Source of the DNA: Hyphomicrobiales bacterium
GTDB taxonomy: Bacteria; Pseudomonadota; Alphaproteobacteria; Rhizobiales; Rhizobiaceae
Assembly (NCBI GenBank): GCA_900474095.1
Contig: UCOA01000089.1
Span: 1 to 33,397 of the forward strand
Direction of reading: 5' to 3'
Length of the DNA: 33,397 bases
Shown here one piece after another: positions 15,236 to 23,991 of this stretch (position 1 is its first letter; every line of letters begins with the position of its first letter). Below the pieces are notes generated by a model. It did not search any database. It saw only the letters and a list, made by a program, of their open reading frames with translations, and was not told the origin of the DNA. A program made the translations under genes and the position numbers.

Positions 15236-15471
15236 CGGTGAATGCTCCTAAATCGATCAGCAAGACATTGCTATGTTTGCATATTCAACCCGTGTTCCGA
15301 AGTGGCCTGGATGAAATGATCAAATTTCAACTCGTCGCAAGCTGCCATCGATCGGAAGTCTTGAGAGCCGGCACCCCGAATGCGAACGGCCACTGGGGGT
15401 TCACGGCCTTGTAGTGGCGCGATAGCGTACATACCTCAAGATGGTCTGAACACCATACTGAGAATGAGCAC

Positions 15472-16377
15472 ATGGATAAAGCTGCCATCCTAAGATCAAT
15501 CGTTGCTGTGCGCACGGCCATCCCGGATGATGCGTTCACCGCCCGAACCCTTGGCACAGCGCGGGAAGGAAGCGGCGTCGTGATCCGCGGCGACGGGCTC
15601 GTGCTCACGATCGGCTACTTGATAACCGAGGCAGAAGAAGTCTGGCTAACGGCCTCGGATGGACGAGTGGTGCCTGGCCATGCCCTTGCTTACGATCAAG
15701 AGAGCGGCTTTGGCCTCATCCAGGCGCTCGGGCCACTGAACTGCCCGGCATTGGTTTTCGGTGATACGTCTAAAGCGAATATTGGTGATCCTGTCTTCTT
15801 CGCGGACGGTCTCGGACAGACGACAGAGGCAAAGATCTTGGCCAAGCAGGAGTTTGCGGGCTATTGGGAATACTTGCTCGACGAGGCGATCTTCACCGCG
15901 CCCGCGCATCCGTTGTGGGGCGGTGCAGCACTCGTCGACCAGGATGGTAAGCTCTTGGGAATTGGTTCCCTGAAGCTTGAGATGAACCGCGGCGGAGCCC
16001 ACGCCGATATCAACATGGTTGTCCCGATCAACCTGCTTCCCCCCGTCCTTGACGATCTGCTTACCCGCGGGAGGGTAGACAAGCCCGCACGCCCGTGGCT
16101 CGGAGCGATCACCGCCGAGCGCAATGGCGATGTAGTGGTCATCAGCGTGGCTCCTGGTGGCCCGGCGGCGAAAGCCGGGCTGAAGGGCGGAGACGTGATT
16201 TCGGAAGTCCGCAACGAAGAGGTTGGCGGACTTGCCGATTTCTATAGGCAGGTCTGGAAGAGCGGCCCGGCTGGAGCGGAGATTCCCGTGAGGGTCTTGC
16301 GCGAAGGTCGTGAAACCTGGCTCAGGGTCAAATCGGCGGATCGCGAGAGCTTTCTAAGACGACCGCAGCTCCAATGA
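15472..16377 (+). CDS. HtrA-like pseudoprotease with PDZ domain
   Basis: The 301-residue protein has a trypsin-like domain of the HtrA/DegP type (residues 30-195; GSGVVIRGDGLVLT, then ALVDQDGKLLGIGSL) and a PDZ domain (about 205-290; PWLGAI, VVVISVAPGGPAAKAGLKGGDVI). The catalytic triad is missing: aligning to canonical HtrA motifs, His is Tyr49 (LTIGYLI for LTNxHVV), Asp is Gly79 (DQESGFGLI for DxxTDLALL) and Ser is Trp149 (HPLWGG for GNSGGP). There is no obvious signal peptide. It is therefore likely a non-proteolytic binding or scaffold protein. Similar triad-less S1C proteins occur in rhizobia, so this is not a decayed gene. The ribosome site is weak. Confidence 0.8.
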   Translation: MDKAAILRSIVAVRTAIPDDAFTARTLGTAREGSGVVIRGDGLVLTIGYLITEAEEVWLTASDGRVVPGHALAYDQESGFGLIQALGPLNCPALVFGDTSKANIGDPVFFADGLGQTTEAKILAKQEFAGYWEYLLDEAIFTAPAHPLWGGAALVDQDGKLLGIGSLKLEMNRGGAHADINMVVPINLLPPVLDDLLTRGRVDKPARPWLGAITAERNGDVVVISVAPGGPAAKAGLKGGDVISEVRNEEVGGLADFYRQVWKSGPAGAEIPVRVLREGRETWLRVKSADRESFLRRPQLQ

Positions 16378-16386
16378 GTGAGCACC

Positions 16387-16599
16387 TCAGTCACCTTGAA
16401 ATATCCTCCGAGCAGTCCCTTGATCAGAGCGGACGGACGTTTTCGGCTTTTGATTTTCCGGTTTAAGCCCTGTAAAGAACTGAACGACGTACCGCCGCTT
16501 CAGTTGCCGGCGAAAGACGACCGTGCCGGTTGCGGAAATGGCATGCACCTGGAACACCGACTTAGCAATGTCGAGTCCAATCGTGGTAATCTCTTCCAT
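16387..16599 (-). pseudogene. IS110-family transposase, 5' fragment
   Basis: From the ATG at 16599 the frame reads MEEITTIGLDIAKSVFQVHAI, then GTVVFRRQLKRRYVVQFFTGL. This is the conserved start of IS110-family DEDD recombinases, including the first catalytic Asp in GLDIAK. Similarity stops after about 45 codons (near 16465). The remaining frame to the stop at 16387 (KPENQKPKTSVRSDQG) does not resemble the family. The catalytic core and C-terminal Ser domain are gone, so it is inactive. The noncoding left end upstream (16600-16674) is retained and folds well. Confidence 0.8.
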
Positions 16600-16674
16600 G
16601 GATGGCTCCTCCCATGCGGTTCCTAAACAACACCGCAACCATGGCACATTGCGATGCCGGCGGAGGAGCCGTCC
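16600..16674 (-). ncRNA. Structured left-end element of the IS110 remnant (bridge-RNA-like candidate)
   Basis: Directly upstream of the transposase start, 16600-16612 pairs with 16662-16674 (12 of 13 positions), enclosing two smaller hairpins: TGCGGT/ACCGCA at 16615-16620 and 16632-16637, and GGCA/TGCC at 16643-16646 and 16655-16658. IS110-group elements encode a bridge RNA in the noncoding end upstream of the recombinase, so this could be a relic of one. It is shorter than known bridge RNAs, and target or donor loops were not identified. Confidence 0.35.
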
Positions 16675-16785
16675 ACAGCATCAACAGCGGACACCGGCTT
16701 CTGCAGGAGTGCGTGCCCAATTTCTGGCCGGGTGACGGGGTCCACGTTTCTGAGTGGTATCCTTCAGAACATCTCGCCCTAAAGT

Positions 16786-17478
16786 TTAAGCCATCATCCG
16801 GGGCGTTTTGGCGAACACACTAAGACCGAGCCATTCCTGCATGTCGTGCGCGAGACCCCTGTCCCCTTCAAGTTTCAGCGTTTCTGCATCGGTTTCCTGA
16901 CGTATGGTCGTGAGGCCCATCCAAATTGCGGTCATCGAACGTAGCGATCCTTCAACGAGAAGGTCTACGTCATAGCCCGGATCGAAGTTACAGAGATCGA
17001 CTTTTCCGTTTTCGACCACAAGCCACCAGCTCTTTTGCGCGGCCGAAAGTTCCGGGTACAGAAACTGTATCGTACAACGGCGGCGCGGAAGTCTTTTTGT
17101 ATCGAGGCTCCTCCGCATGTCCCACATGAGCAGAGAAGGGTCGAGATTCTTCAAGGAAAGTCGCGATTCCATCCACCGTTGAGCCCAATTTCCGAGACCT
17201 ATGATCAGAGGTCTCAATTCTTCGCCCGCTGCCGTGAGTTGGTAATCGGTCATGCCGTTCGCGCTCCTTGTCACCGTGATGACGGCCGATTGTTCCAGTT
17301 CTTTCAGTCGTTTTGACAGGAGTGCCGGAGACATTTTTGGTAGACCGCGGCGCAACTCATTAAAGTGCGTCGATCCGCAAAGGAGCTCGCGGACGACCAA
17401 GGTCGTCCACCGCGAGCAGAGGATTTCCGACGCCATTGATACTGGACAGAATTGCCCGTAGCCGTCACGCTCTACCAT
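16786..17478 (-). CDS. HxlR-family transcriptional regulator with C-terminal sterol-carrier-like domain
   Basis: The 230-residue protein starts MVERDGYGQFCPVSMASEILCSRWTT at an ATG (17478) behind GGAGGG. The winged helix (residues 10-105) has the HxlR pattern: CPVSMASEIL, RWTTLVVRELLCGSTHFNELRRGLPKMSPALLSKRLKELEQ. A C-terminal domain (about 130-225; AAQKSWWLVVENGKVDLCNFDPGYDVDLLVEGSLRSMTAIWMGL) resembles an SCP2-like ligand pocket, found in longer members of this family. It is divergent from an acyl-CoA-dehydrogenase-like gene with a perfect palindrome between them. It probably controls that gene and itself. The frame extends upstream past the promoter; that extension is not coding. Confidence 0.88.
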   Translation of the reverse strand: MVERDGYGQFCPVSMASEILCSRWTTLVVRELLCGSTHFNELRRGLPKMSPALLSKRLKELEQSAVITVTRSANGMTDYQLTAAGEELRPLIIGLGNWAQRWMESRLSLKNLDPSLLMWDMRRSLDTKRLPRRRCTIQFLYPELSAAQKSWWLVVENGKVDLCNFDPGYDVDLLVEGSLRSMTAIWMGLTTIRQETDAETLKLEGDRGLAHDMQEWLGLSVFAKTPRMMA

Positions 17479-17569
17479 AAGGACCCTCCACCGGTCTGGA
17501 TCAGGCACGATATTGCAAAGCAACCGATCCGCCAAACGCTCCTTGCCTACCCATACTGAGGCGGAGTTC

Positions 17570-17586
17570 AGTACAGTTCGTGTACT
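17570..17586. promoter_or_regulatory. HxlR operator candidate
   Basis: AGTACA (17570-17575) and TGTACT (17581-17586) form a perfect inverted repeat with a 5-bp spacer in the 166-bp gap between the HxlR gene and the acyl-CoA-dehydrogenase-like gene. HxlR-family dimers recognise short palindromes of this size. Assignment rests on position and symmetry. Confidence 0.55.
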
Positions 17587-17644
17587 AGCCGCAATTGTGA
17601 AACGAGCGCAGAGTTTCAATCCTCACGAGATAGGAGGCATTGAT

Positions 17645-18802
17645 ATGCTCGGGCTTGCAGAACCAACACAGAACCTTGTCGGCGGTCGGACCATCGTCGA
17701 ACTAACCAATTCAGTCCTGCCCACCTTCGCACAACGCGCCGCATCGATCGACGAGAGCGACACCTTCGTCGGCGAGAATTACGCGCTGCTAAAGGAATCT
17801 GGCCTCGCGCGGGCAGGCGTTCCAATCGAATTGGGCGGGCTGGGCGCTGAAGTGCCCGAACTTTCTGAGATGCTCAAATCCATTGCTCGTGCATGTGGGT
17901 CCACTGCGCTTGCCTTTTCCATGCATACCCATCAAGTCGCCATCCCCGCCTGGCGCTGGCGGCATCAAAAGGTGGCCGCGGTGGAGCCGCTCCTGAGACG
18001 TGTTGCATCGGAGCAAATCATATTGCTCTCGAGCGGCGGATCAGACTGGATCGGCGGATCGGGCAAGGCCATGAAAGTTGATGGCGGATACCGGATCACC
18101 GCGCGTAAACGCTTCACTTCTGGCGCGGCGGCAGGAAACATCCTGATGACCGGTGCTGTTTATGAAGAACAGGACGGCGCGCGCTCCGTCATTCATTTCG
18201 GCGTTCCGATGGCATCGCCAGAGGTTTCGATAGAGGATACGTGGCGAACACTTGGAATGAGGGGAACCGGGTCAAACGATATCATCATCGAAAACCTCTT
18301 CGTGCCGGATGCGAGTGTCGCATTTTCCAGAAGTGCGGGACAATGGCATCCCGTATTTCAAGTCATCGGCATGATCGCGTTTACTCTGATCTACGCGGTC
18401 TATCTTGGCGTCGCCGAGAGCGCCCGCGACATCGCAGTCAAGATGGTCCGAAGCAAGGCCAACAGCGATCACCTGATCGAGTTGGTGGGGCGCATGGAAA
18501 CGTCTCTGAGGGCCGCACAGATCGCGCATCGCTGGATGTTGGAGGTGGTTGCTCGAAACGAACCGTCCGCGGAAACCGTCAACGAGGTTATGATCGGCCG
18601 TTCCTTGGTCGCGCGGCACTCTATCGAGGTGACGGAGCTTGCAATGGAGGTCGCAGGCGGCGCGGCATTTTATCGAGAGAATGGGCTGGAGCGCTGCTTC
18701 CGTGACATACAGGGCGCTCGCTATCATCCGATGCAGCCCGGAGCCCAGGCGCAATACGCGGGCTCATTCGCACTCGGACTTCCCACCGAGAACATTTTCT
18801 AG
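17645..18802 (+). CDS. Acyl-CoA dehydrogenase-like flavoprotein
   Basis: This 385-residue protein has the ACAD fold: an N-terminal helical domain (LLKESGLARAGVPIELGGLGAEVPELSEMLKSIARACGSTALAFSMH), a middle beta domain (KRFTSGAAAGNILMTGA, WRTLGMRGTGSNDIIIENLFVPDASV) and a C-terminal helical domain ending RYHPMQPGAQAQYAG. The WRTLGMRGTGSNDI segment also occurs in DszC/SfnC-type flavin monooxygenases, so oxygenase activity on an aromatic or sulfur substrate is as likely as true dehydrogenation. The ATG at 17645 has AGGAGG 7 bases upstream. It is divergent from an HxlR regulator, a pattern typical of inducible catabolic or detoxification genes. Substrate unknown. Confidence 0.82.
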   Translation: MLGLAEPTQNLVGGRTIVELTNSVLPTFAQRAASIDESDTFVGENYALLKESGLARAGVPIELGGLGAEVPELSEMLKSIARACGSTALAFSMHTHQVAIPAWRWRHQKVAAVEPLLRRVASEQIILLSSGGSDWIGGSGKAMKVDGGYRITARKRFTSGAAAGNILMTGAVYEEQDGARSVIHFGVPMASPEVSIEDTWRTLGMRGTGSNDIIIENLFVPDASVAFSRSAGQWHPVFQVIGMIAFTLIYAVYLGVAESARDIAVKMVRSKANSDHLIELVGRMETSLRAAQIAHRWMLEVVARNEPSAETVNEVMIGRSLVARHSIEVTELAMEVAGGAAFYRENGLERCFRDIQGARYHPMQPGAQAQYAGSFALGLPTENIF

Positions 18803-18923
18803 CGCCCGGCGCAACGACGAACTCCGCGGAACCATAGGATAGGTGGGCTAGTTTGATATCCAGAATCCGAATGGACGAGCCTCGCCAGCAGGGACGACGG
18901 AGCAACCTCTTGTCCTTAGGGCG

Positions 18924-19142
18924 GATATTGTTGAAAAAGCCGGAAATCAGGGCTGGCCGAAAAGTCCGCCATTTCACGTTCTAAGCGAATGTTGCCGCGC
19001 GATGCGGTTCCATTTTGGCTATGCGCCTCACACGCCGCTTGATCGCAAAATTGTTAAGTCCCCCAAGTCGATTTTCAGTATTGGCCCCTACGGTCCTCCA
19101 AAAAATCAGACGTTATGGAAAACCGACTTTTTCAACAATATC
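18924..19142. mobile_element. 219-bp inverted-repeat element (MITE-like or deleted IS)
   Basis: GATATTGTTGAAAAAGCCGG at 18924-18943 is inverted at 19123-19142 with one mismatch. The 219-bp segment carries no transposase frame. This is the layout of a non-autonomous element left by internal deletion of an IS, or a MITE. The same end occurs alone at 14630-14650. No target duplication was identified with confidence. The gap from 18803 to 19297 holds no supported gene beyond this element. Confidence 0.6.
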
Positions 19143-19297
19143 GGCGAAAAGCGGGTATCGCGCATCGCTCTCAAGACATCCCAGTCGGTATCTTAGGTCG
19201 CCACCGTCTCTGCCGATGACATAAGATGATCCTGATCCGGGCGAAGAAATCGTCGCTCTCGTCTGCCTAAGAATTGCGCTGCAGGAACTCCCCCGCC

Positions 19298-20068
19298 TCA
19301 GGCGACGGACCATCCACCGTCCACCAGCAGGTTCGCGCCGGTGATTAGGCTCGCAGCCGGTGACGCAAGGAAGACCACGGCACCCACTACATCGTCGGTT
19401 TCACCGATCCGGCCGAGTGGAATGTGACCGAGCGTCGCTTGGCGATTGTCGGGATTGGATAGGAAAGGTGTGGTGCCATCGGTGTGGATGAAGGTCGGCG
19501 ATACGGTATTTACCGTGACGTTGTAGCGCGCCCATTCGGCTGCAAGGCAACGCGTCAGGTGATTAATTGCCGCCTTGCTCATGCAATAGATCGCCTCGCC
19601 GCGCAGTGCCACGGTACCGGCCTGCGAGCTGATGTTGATGATCCGGCCCTCTTTACGCTCTATCATATGACGGCCTATTGCCTGCGTCATCAGAAAAGTG
19701 CCCTTGATGTTGACATCGAGTATCTGGTCAAGGTCCTTTTCCTCAACGAGTTCCGCGAGATTGCCCGGAGCCACTCCGACATTGTTGATGAGGACGTCGA
19801 TCCGACCGAACGTTGTAAGGGCCGCATCCACTGCTTGTGCGATATGCGCCTTATTGGGAATGTCCAGCTCAACCGGGAGGACTTTGCCGCCGGCGCTCTC
19901 GAGTTTGCTAACTAGGCCAGTCGACGCCGCGATGTCGCGAACTCCCAGGACGATGTCGGACCCTGCTGCGGCACAGGCAATTGCGCAAGCACGACCGATG
20001 CCACGGCTCGCTCCCGTCACGAACGTCACTTTGCCGTCAAGGCTGAAATCCGGCGCGTTCTTCTGCAT
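19298..20068 (-). CDS. Short-chain dehydrogenase/reductase (SDR)
   Basis: The 256-residue protein has the classical SDR pattern: a TGASRGIG cofactor motif near residue 20, NNVGVAP (variant of NNAG), an active-site Ser in INISSQAG, YCMSK with catalytic Tyr and Lys, and a C-terminal LLVDGGW. The start at 20068 (MQKNAPDFSLDGKVT) has GGGAGG 7 bases upstream. It should reduce a carbonyl or oxidise an alcohol with NAD(P)(H) in the cytosol. The substrate is not apparent. It lies between the IS-like element and the cyclase gene; no operon partner is evident. Confidence 0.9.
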   Translation of the reverse strand: MQKNAPDFSLDGKVTFVTGASRGIGRACAIACAAAGSDIVLGVRDIAASTGLVSKLESAGGKVLPVELDIPNKAHIAQAVDAALTTFGRIDVLINNVGVAPGNLAELVEEKDLDQILDVNIKGTFLMTQAIGRHMIERKEGRIINISSQAGTVALRGEAIYCMSKAAINHLTRCLAAEWARYNVTVNTVSPTFIHTDGTTPFLSNPDNRQATLGHIPLGRIGETDDVVGAVVFLASPAASLITGANLLVDGGWSVA

Positions 20069-20239
20069 TATGATACCTCCCTTGATGAAGCTCATTTATG
20101 GCAGCGTCGGCATGCGGATGCCAGACTTTCAAAGCATGTTGCGGTGCATCCCTTGACCACATAGGCCACGTCCTTCTTCCTTGTGAAACGAAGGTCGCGT
20201 CTCGGACCCTTCGAGATGTTTGTCATCCGTGGCCGCCAG

Positions 20240-22138
20240 TCAACGCGATTTCGGCGAAGCACACTTCGGCAGGCGCAGCGGCTTCTTTAACTTCGCGAGC
20301 TCTTCCGCCTTGGCGCAATCAGGAAAGCCGACGAGCTGCATGGTTTCGATCAGCCGCTGGCGCTCCGCTTCGTTGAATCCGGGAATATTGACAAATCCCT
20401 CGACGGTCAAATTGGGAAACCGCCTGAGTGCGTCCGTTACTGAGACCTTCGCCTCTTCAGTTCGGCCAAGAGCCGCAAGCGCGCCAGAACGCATCACCCA
20501 GTGTTTCCTTCCATAGTTTTCCGGCGTCAAGCGGTCCAGCATCCGCAGGGCATCCTCATACCGGCCAGCCATGAAGTAGGCATGAGTGAAAATCCTGGCA
20601 CTCCACATAGGGAAACCGGGGTTGAGACTGACCGCCTTGTCGACCAGTTCCCCGGTGCGCCCAGGTTCGCCGAAGGTCGAGGCCCAAGCGATATAGAAGG
20701 TCAGAACTTCGAATTGCCCGGGAGCGAGGCGCAGTGCTGTATCGAACTCTGCCTTGGCGCGTTCGAATTCGCCTCTGTCACCTAAAATCACGGCATAAAC
20801 AGCATGCGCCTCGGCATCGCTCGGGTCGAGCTGGACGGCGCGCTTGGCAGCCTCGGCAGAGAGAGCCCGGTTCTTGTCGGGTTCAACCCCAAAACCCGTC
20901 AAGACACCATGGGAATGGCTAAGTTCGACCCAGGCGCGGGCAAGGCCGGGGTCCAGTTCGACCGCGCGGGTGAGCAGCCTGACGGCCTCCTCGACATCCG
21001 CCTGATTGACTTGCTCGAGTTTTTCCGTGCCGAGCAGATAAAGTTCGTAGGCATTGAGATTCTCGGGCGGCTTTCGGTGGGCGGTGATGCGGCCCGCCTC
21101 CTGGATTAAACCTGCGCCGCCGCCGAGGCGGTTCGAAATCTGCTCGGAAATTTCGATCTGGATTGCGAACAAGTCCTCGTCCGGCCGGTCCCAGCGCTGC
21201 GACCAAAGATGTTTGCCCGTATTGGCGTCGATGAGCTGCGCCGTAATTCTCACGCGGTCAGACTGACGCTGGATGGAACCCTCGACCACAAATCCTGCGC
21301 CAAGCGCCTTACCCACTTCACTCGGCACGGCTGGTTTGTCCCGGTATGGTTCAGTCGAGTTACGGGCGATCACCTGGAATTCAGGGAACCCCGCCAGATC
21401 GGTGATTATGTCCTCAGTGAGGCCAACGGCGAGGCGTCCGGTCGCCTCGTCGCCGCCATAGTTGTCGAACGGCAGCACCGCTACCGACGGTTTGCCGCTT
21501 ACTGTCGCAGTCGGCCAGAATTGCCAGACCGTCCCAACCAAAATCAGAATAAGGACTGGCACGGCTGCTGCTGCCCAAACCCAGCGCGGAGGCGATGACC
21601 GCGCTGGTTGGCGTGGGGCTTGTCCCTCAAGGATGACGCGGAAGGCCTGCACCGGTTCGGCGATATTCTTCACCTTCTGCTCGCCCATCGGCTCGAAGCC
21701 GAAAGCCAGCTTCTTCTCAACCTCCCTGGCGACCTTTGCCGAGACACAGATGCCGCCCGGGTCTGCCAGCTGCTGAAGCCTGGCCGCGACATTGACGCCC
21801 TCGCCATATCGGTCCTCGCCCTCGACGATCACCTCGCCGAGATTGATCCCGATCCTGACCTGGATCTGCTGGTCCTCGGGAACAGCGGCATTCCGTTCCG
21901 CCAGCCCGCGCTGCAGCGAAACGGCGCATTCCACGGCGTCCACCACGCTGCCAAATTCGGCGAGCATCCCGTCGCCCATAAGCTTGAAAATCTGGCCGTG
22001 ATGGAGGGCAATCTCCGGCTCAAACAGTTCCTTGCGTCCCGCACGAAGGCGCTCGAATGTGCCAGCCTCGTCGCGTTCCATCAGCGCGGAATAGCCCACG
22101 ACATCAGCAGCGAGAATGGCGGAAAGCTTGCGGTCCAT
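20240..22138 (-). CDS. Class III adenylate cyclase with membrane anchor and TPR repeats
   Basis: This 632-residue protein starts with a class III cyclase domain (residues 1-175): metal-binding D12 in LAADVVGYSALM and D56 in FKLMGDGMLAEF, K52 for base recognition, and an N/R transition-state pair in GVNVAARL. One membrane segment follows at about 187-208 (WVWAAAAVPVLILILVGTVW). A TolB-like region (VAVLPFDNYGGDEATGRLAVGLTEDIITDLAGF) and TPR-type helices (400-590) follow, placed in the periplasm by the topology. This is the common CyaA-like layout of rhizobia, where many paralogues exist. It makes cAMP, presumably in response to a periplasmic cue. The ribosome site is weak. No partner gene is next to it. 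Confidence 0.9.
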   Translation of the reverse strand: MDRKLSAILAADVVGYSALMERDEAGTFERLRAGRKELFEPEIALHHGQIFKLMGDGMLAEFGSVVDAVECAVSLQRGLAERNAAVPEDQQIQVRIGINLGEVIVEGEDRYGEGVNVAARLQQLADPGGICVSAKVAREVEKKLAFGFEPMGEQKVKNIAEPVQAFRVILEGQAPRQPARSSPPRWVWAAAAVPVLILILVGTVWQFWPTATVSGKPSVAVLPFDNYGGDEATGRLAVGLTEDIITDLAGFPEFQVIARNSTEPYRDKPAVPSEVGKALGAGFVVEGSIQRQSDRVRITAQLIDANTGKHLWSQRWDRPDEDLFAIQIEISEQISNRLGGGAGLIQEAGRITAHRKPPENLNAYELYLLGTEKLEQVNQADVEEAVRLLTRAVELDPGLARAWVELSHSHGVLTGFGVEPDKNRALSAEAAKRAVQLDPSDAEAHAVYAVILGDRGEFERAKAEFDTALRLAPGQFEVLTFYIAWASTFGEPGRTGELVDKAVSLNPGFPMWSARIFTHAYFMAGRYEDALRMLDRLTPENYGRKHWVMRSGALAALGRTEEAKVSVTDALRRFPNLTVEGFVNIPGFNEAERQRLIETMQLVGFPDCAKAEELAKLKKPLRLPKCASPKSR

Positions 22139-22698
22139 TGGTTCGGCCTTAACCTCGCCGGATTATAGGACTGGTCGCATTTAAATGAAACGACAGACGT
22201 CAACAGCGCTTGTGAGCCTGATTGTTCGTGTGCCTCCCGCAAGTCGCTTGCAATGTGAGGACCGTCGTCGAACGCAGCCCCACGGACCGGTGGGATGGCG
22301 ATGCGGCGCATGGCCTAGCCTTGGCCTAATTCCATTTCCGCAAGTTTCGAGACATTCGCGCTTGAACCCCGGATTGGCCGACTTGGGTCACGGGCCTGAG
22401 TTCGGCCGAGGGCTAGCAAACTTCCGTAAGGGTCGATAGCCGAGTCCAAATTAGCAACAACCGGGCTTCCGATTTTATCGACGGCGAGCCGTCTCCTTTG
22501 CGCCACCCTGCCACTTCAGCTTTGTCACTGATCAGGAGTATCTGCCCCGCCAAATCGTTGAGTCGACTCTTGACTTCCGCTCCGGCCAAACAGCGGGAGA
22601 TGGGACTTGTCGCGAAAACCGAGCCGCAGTGGATGCGGCCCGGCCCCGAGATTTCTGAAGGGCGAGCGGAACTATCGTTCACCGCTCCGCCCGATCCA
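22139..22698. other. Gene-free stretch between cyclase and permease
   Basis: About 560 bp with no supported gene. Several open frames on both strands lack ribosome sites and recognisable sequence. Transcription of the cyclase starts from this region on the minus strand. No strong repeat or terminator hairpin was seen. Confidence 0.4.
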
Positions 22699-23991
22699 TC
22701 ATTCCGCGAAGAAGGCGAAGCGGATGATGAAGAGCGCCGCGACAATCATCGTTGCCGGATGCAGCACGCGCCATTTGCCCGTGAATACCTTCAGGACGAC
22801 ATAGCTGATGAAGCCGAAGGCGAGACCGTTGGCGATCGAGTAGGTGAAGGGCATTGCAAGCGCCGTCAGCGCGGCCGGTGCGGCTTCCGTCAGGTCTTCC
22901 CATTCGACCTCCGTCAGTTCGCGCATCATTAGGCCGGCGACATAAAGCAGCGCCGGCGCCGTCGCATACGTCGGGACAGAGCCGGCAAGCGGCGAGATGA
23001 AGAGCGAGGCGAGGAACAGGATGGCAATGACGAGGGCCGTCAGACCCGTGCGTCCGCCGGCCTGCACGCCAGAAGCGCTTTCGACGTATGCGGTGGTGCT
23101 GCTGGTGCCGATCAGCGAACCGGCGACGATTGCGGTACTATCGGCCAGAAGCGCCCGGCCAAGGCGGCTCCGCTTGCCTTCCTGGATGAGATTGGCGCGC
23201 TTGGCGACACCGATCAGCGTTCCAGTGGCGTCAAAGACTTCGACCAGTACGAAGACGAGGATGACATGGATCAGGCCGCCATGCAGGGCACCGACGATGT
23301 CCAGCTGCAGGAAAGTCGGCGCGATGCTCGGCGGCATCGACAGGATGCCGCGGAATTCGCTGACACCGGTAATCCATGACAACACGGTGACCGCCAGGAT
23401 GCCGATCAGGATGGCCCCGCGGACACGCAGTGCGTCGAGCACGGCGATGACGAAGAAGCCGAAGATGGCGAGCAGCGGACCGGTTGCCTTGAGGCTGCCG
23501 AGACCCACGAGCGTTGCCGGATTATCGACGACAATGCCGGCGTTCTTCAGCGCGATAATGCCGAGGAAGAGGCCGATACCGGTGGCGATCGCGCTGCGCA
23601 GCGAATGCGGGATGCCGGCGATCAGCCAACTGCGGATGCCGGTGACCGTCAGGAAGACGAAAATCAGGCCGGAGATGAAGACCGCGCCCAGCGCCTGCTG
23701 CCAGGTGAAGCCGAGTGCGGCAACGACCGTGAAGGCGAAGAAGGCGTTAAGGCCCATGCCGGGGGCCATGCCGATCGGCCAGTTGGCGACGAGCGCCATG
23801 ACCGCCGAGCCGAGCGCTGCGGCGATACAGGTCGCGACGAAGATCGCGTCGCGATCCATGCCGGTGGTCGACAGGATGTCCGGGTTGACGAAGATGATGT
23901 ACGACATCGTGAGAAATGTCGTCAGGCCGGCGACCAGTTCGGTGCGAACCGTCGTGTGGTGCTCACTCAGCTTGAAGAGCCGTTCAAACAT
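22699..23991 (-). CDS. Purine permease, AzgA/GhxP-type NCS2 family
   Basis: The 430-residue membrane protein has the AzgA-family signatures: ELVAGLTTFLTMSYIIFVNPDILSTTGM at the N terminus, then PGMGLNAFFAF, LVEVFDATGTLIGVAKRANL and SLIGTSSTTAYVESASGVQAGGRTGL. About 12 hydrophobic segments are expected. These transporters import guanine, hypoxanthine or adenine by proton symport. The start at 23991 follows GGGAGG closely (MFERLFKLSEHHTT); the longer frame upstream is non-coding. The shared CTTTCAAATTTTTCG element 238 bp upstream links it to the xdh/urate locus, so purine salvage or catabolism is its likely role. Confidence 0.92.
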   Translation of the reverse strand: MFERLFKLSEHHTTVRTELVAGLTTFLTMSYIIFVNPDILSTTGMDRDAIFVATCIAAALGSAVMALVANWPIGMAPGMGLNAFFAFTVVAALGFTWQQALGAVFISGLIFVFLTVTGIRSWLIAGIPHSLRSAIATGIGLFLGIIALKNAGIVVDNPATLVGLGSLKATGPLLAIFGFFVIAVLDALRVRGAILIGILAVTVLSWITGVSEFRGILSMPPSIAPTFLQLDIVGALHGGLIHVILVFVLVEVFDATGTLIGVAKRANLIQEGKRSRLGRALLADSTAIVAGSLIGTSSTTAYVESASGVQAGGRTGLTALVIAILFLASLFISPLAGSVPTYATAPALLYVAGLMMRELTEVEWEDLTEAAPAALTALAMPFTYSIANGLAFGFISYVVLKVFTGKWRVLHPATMIVAALFIIRFAFFAE

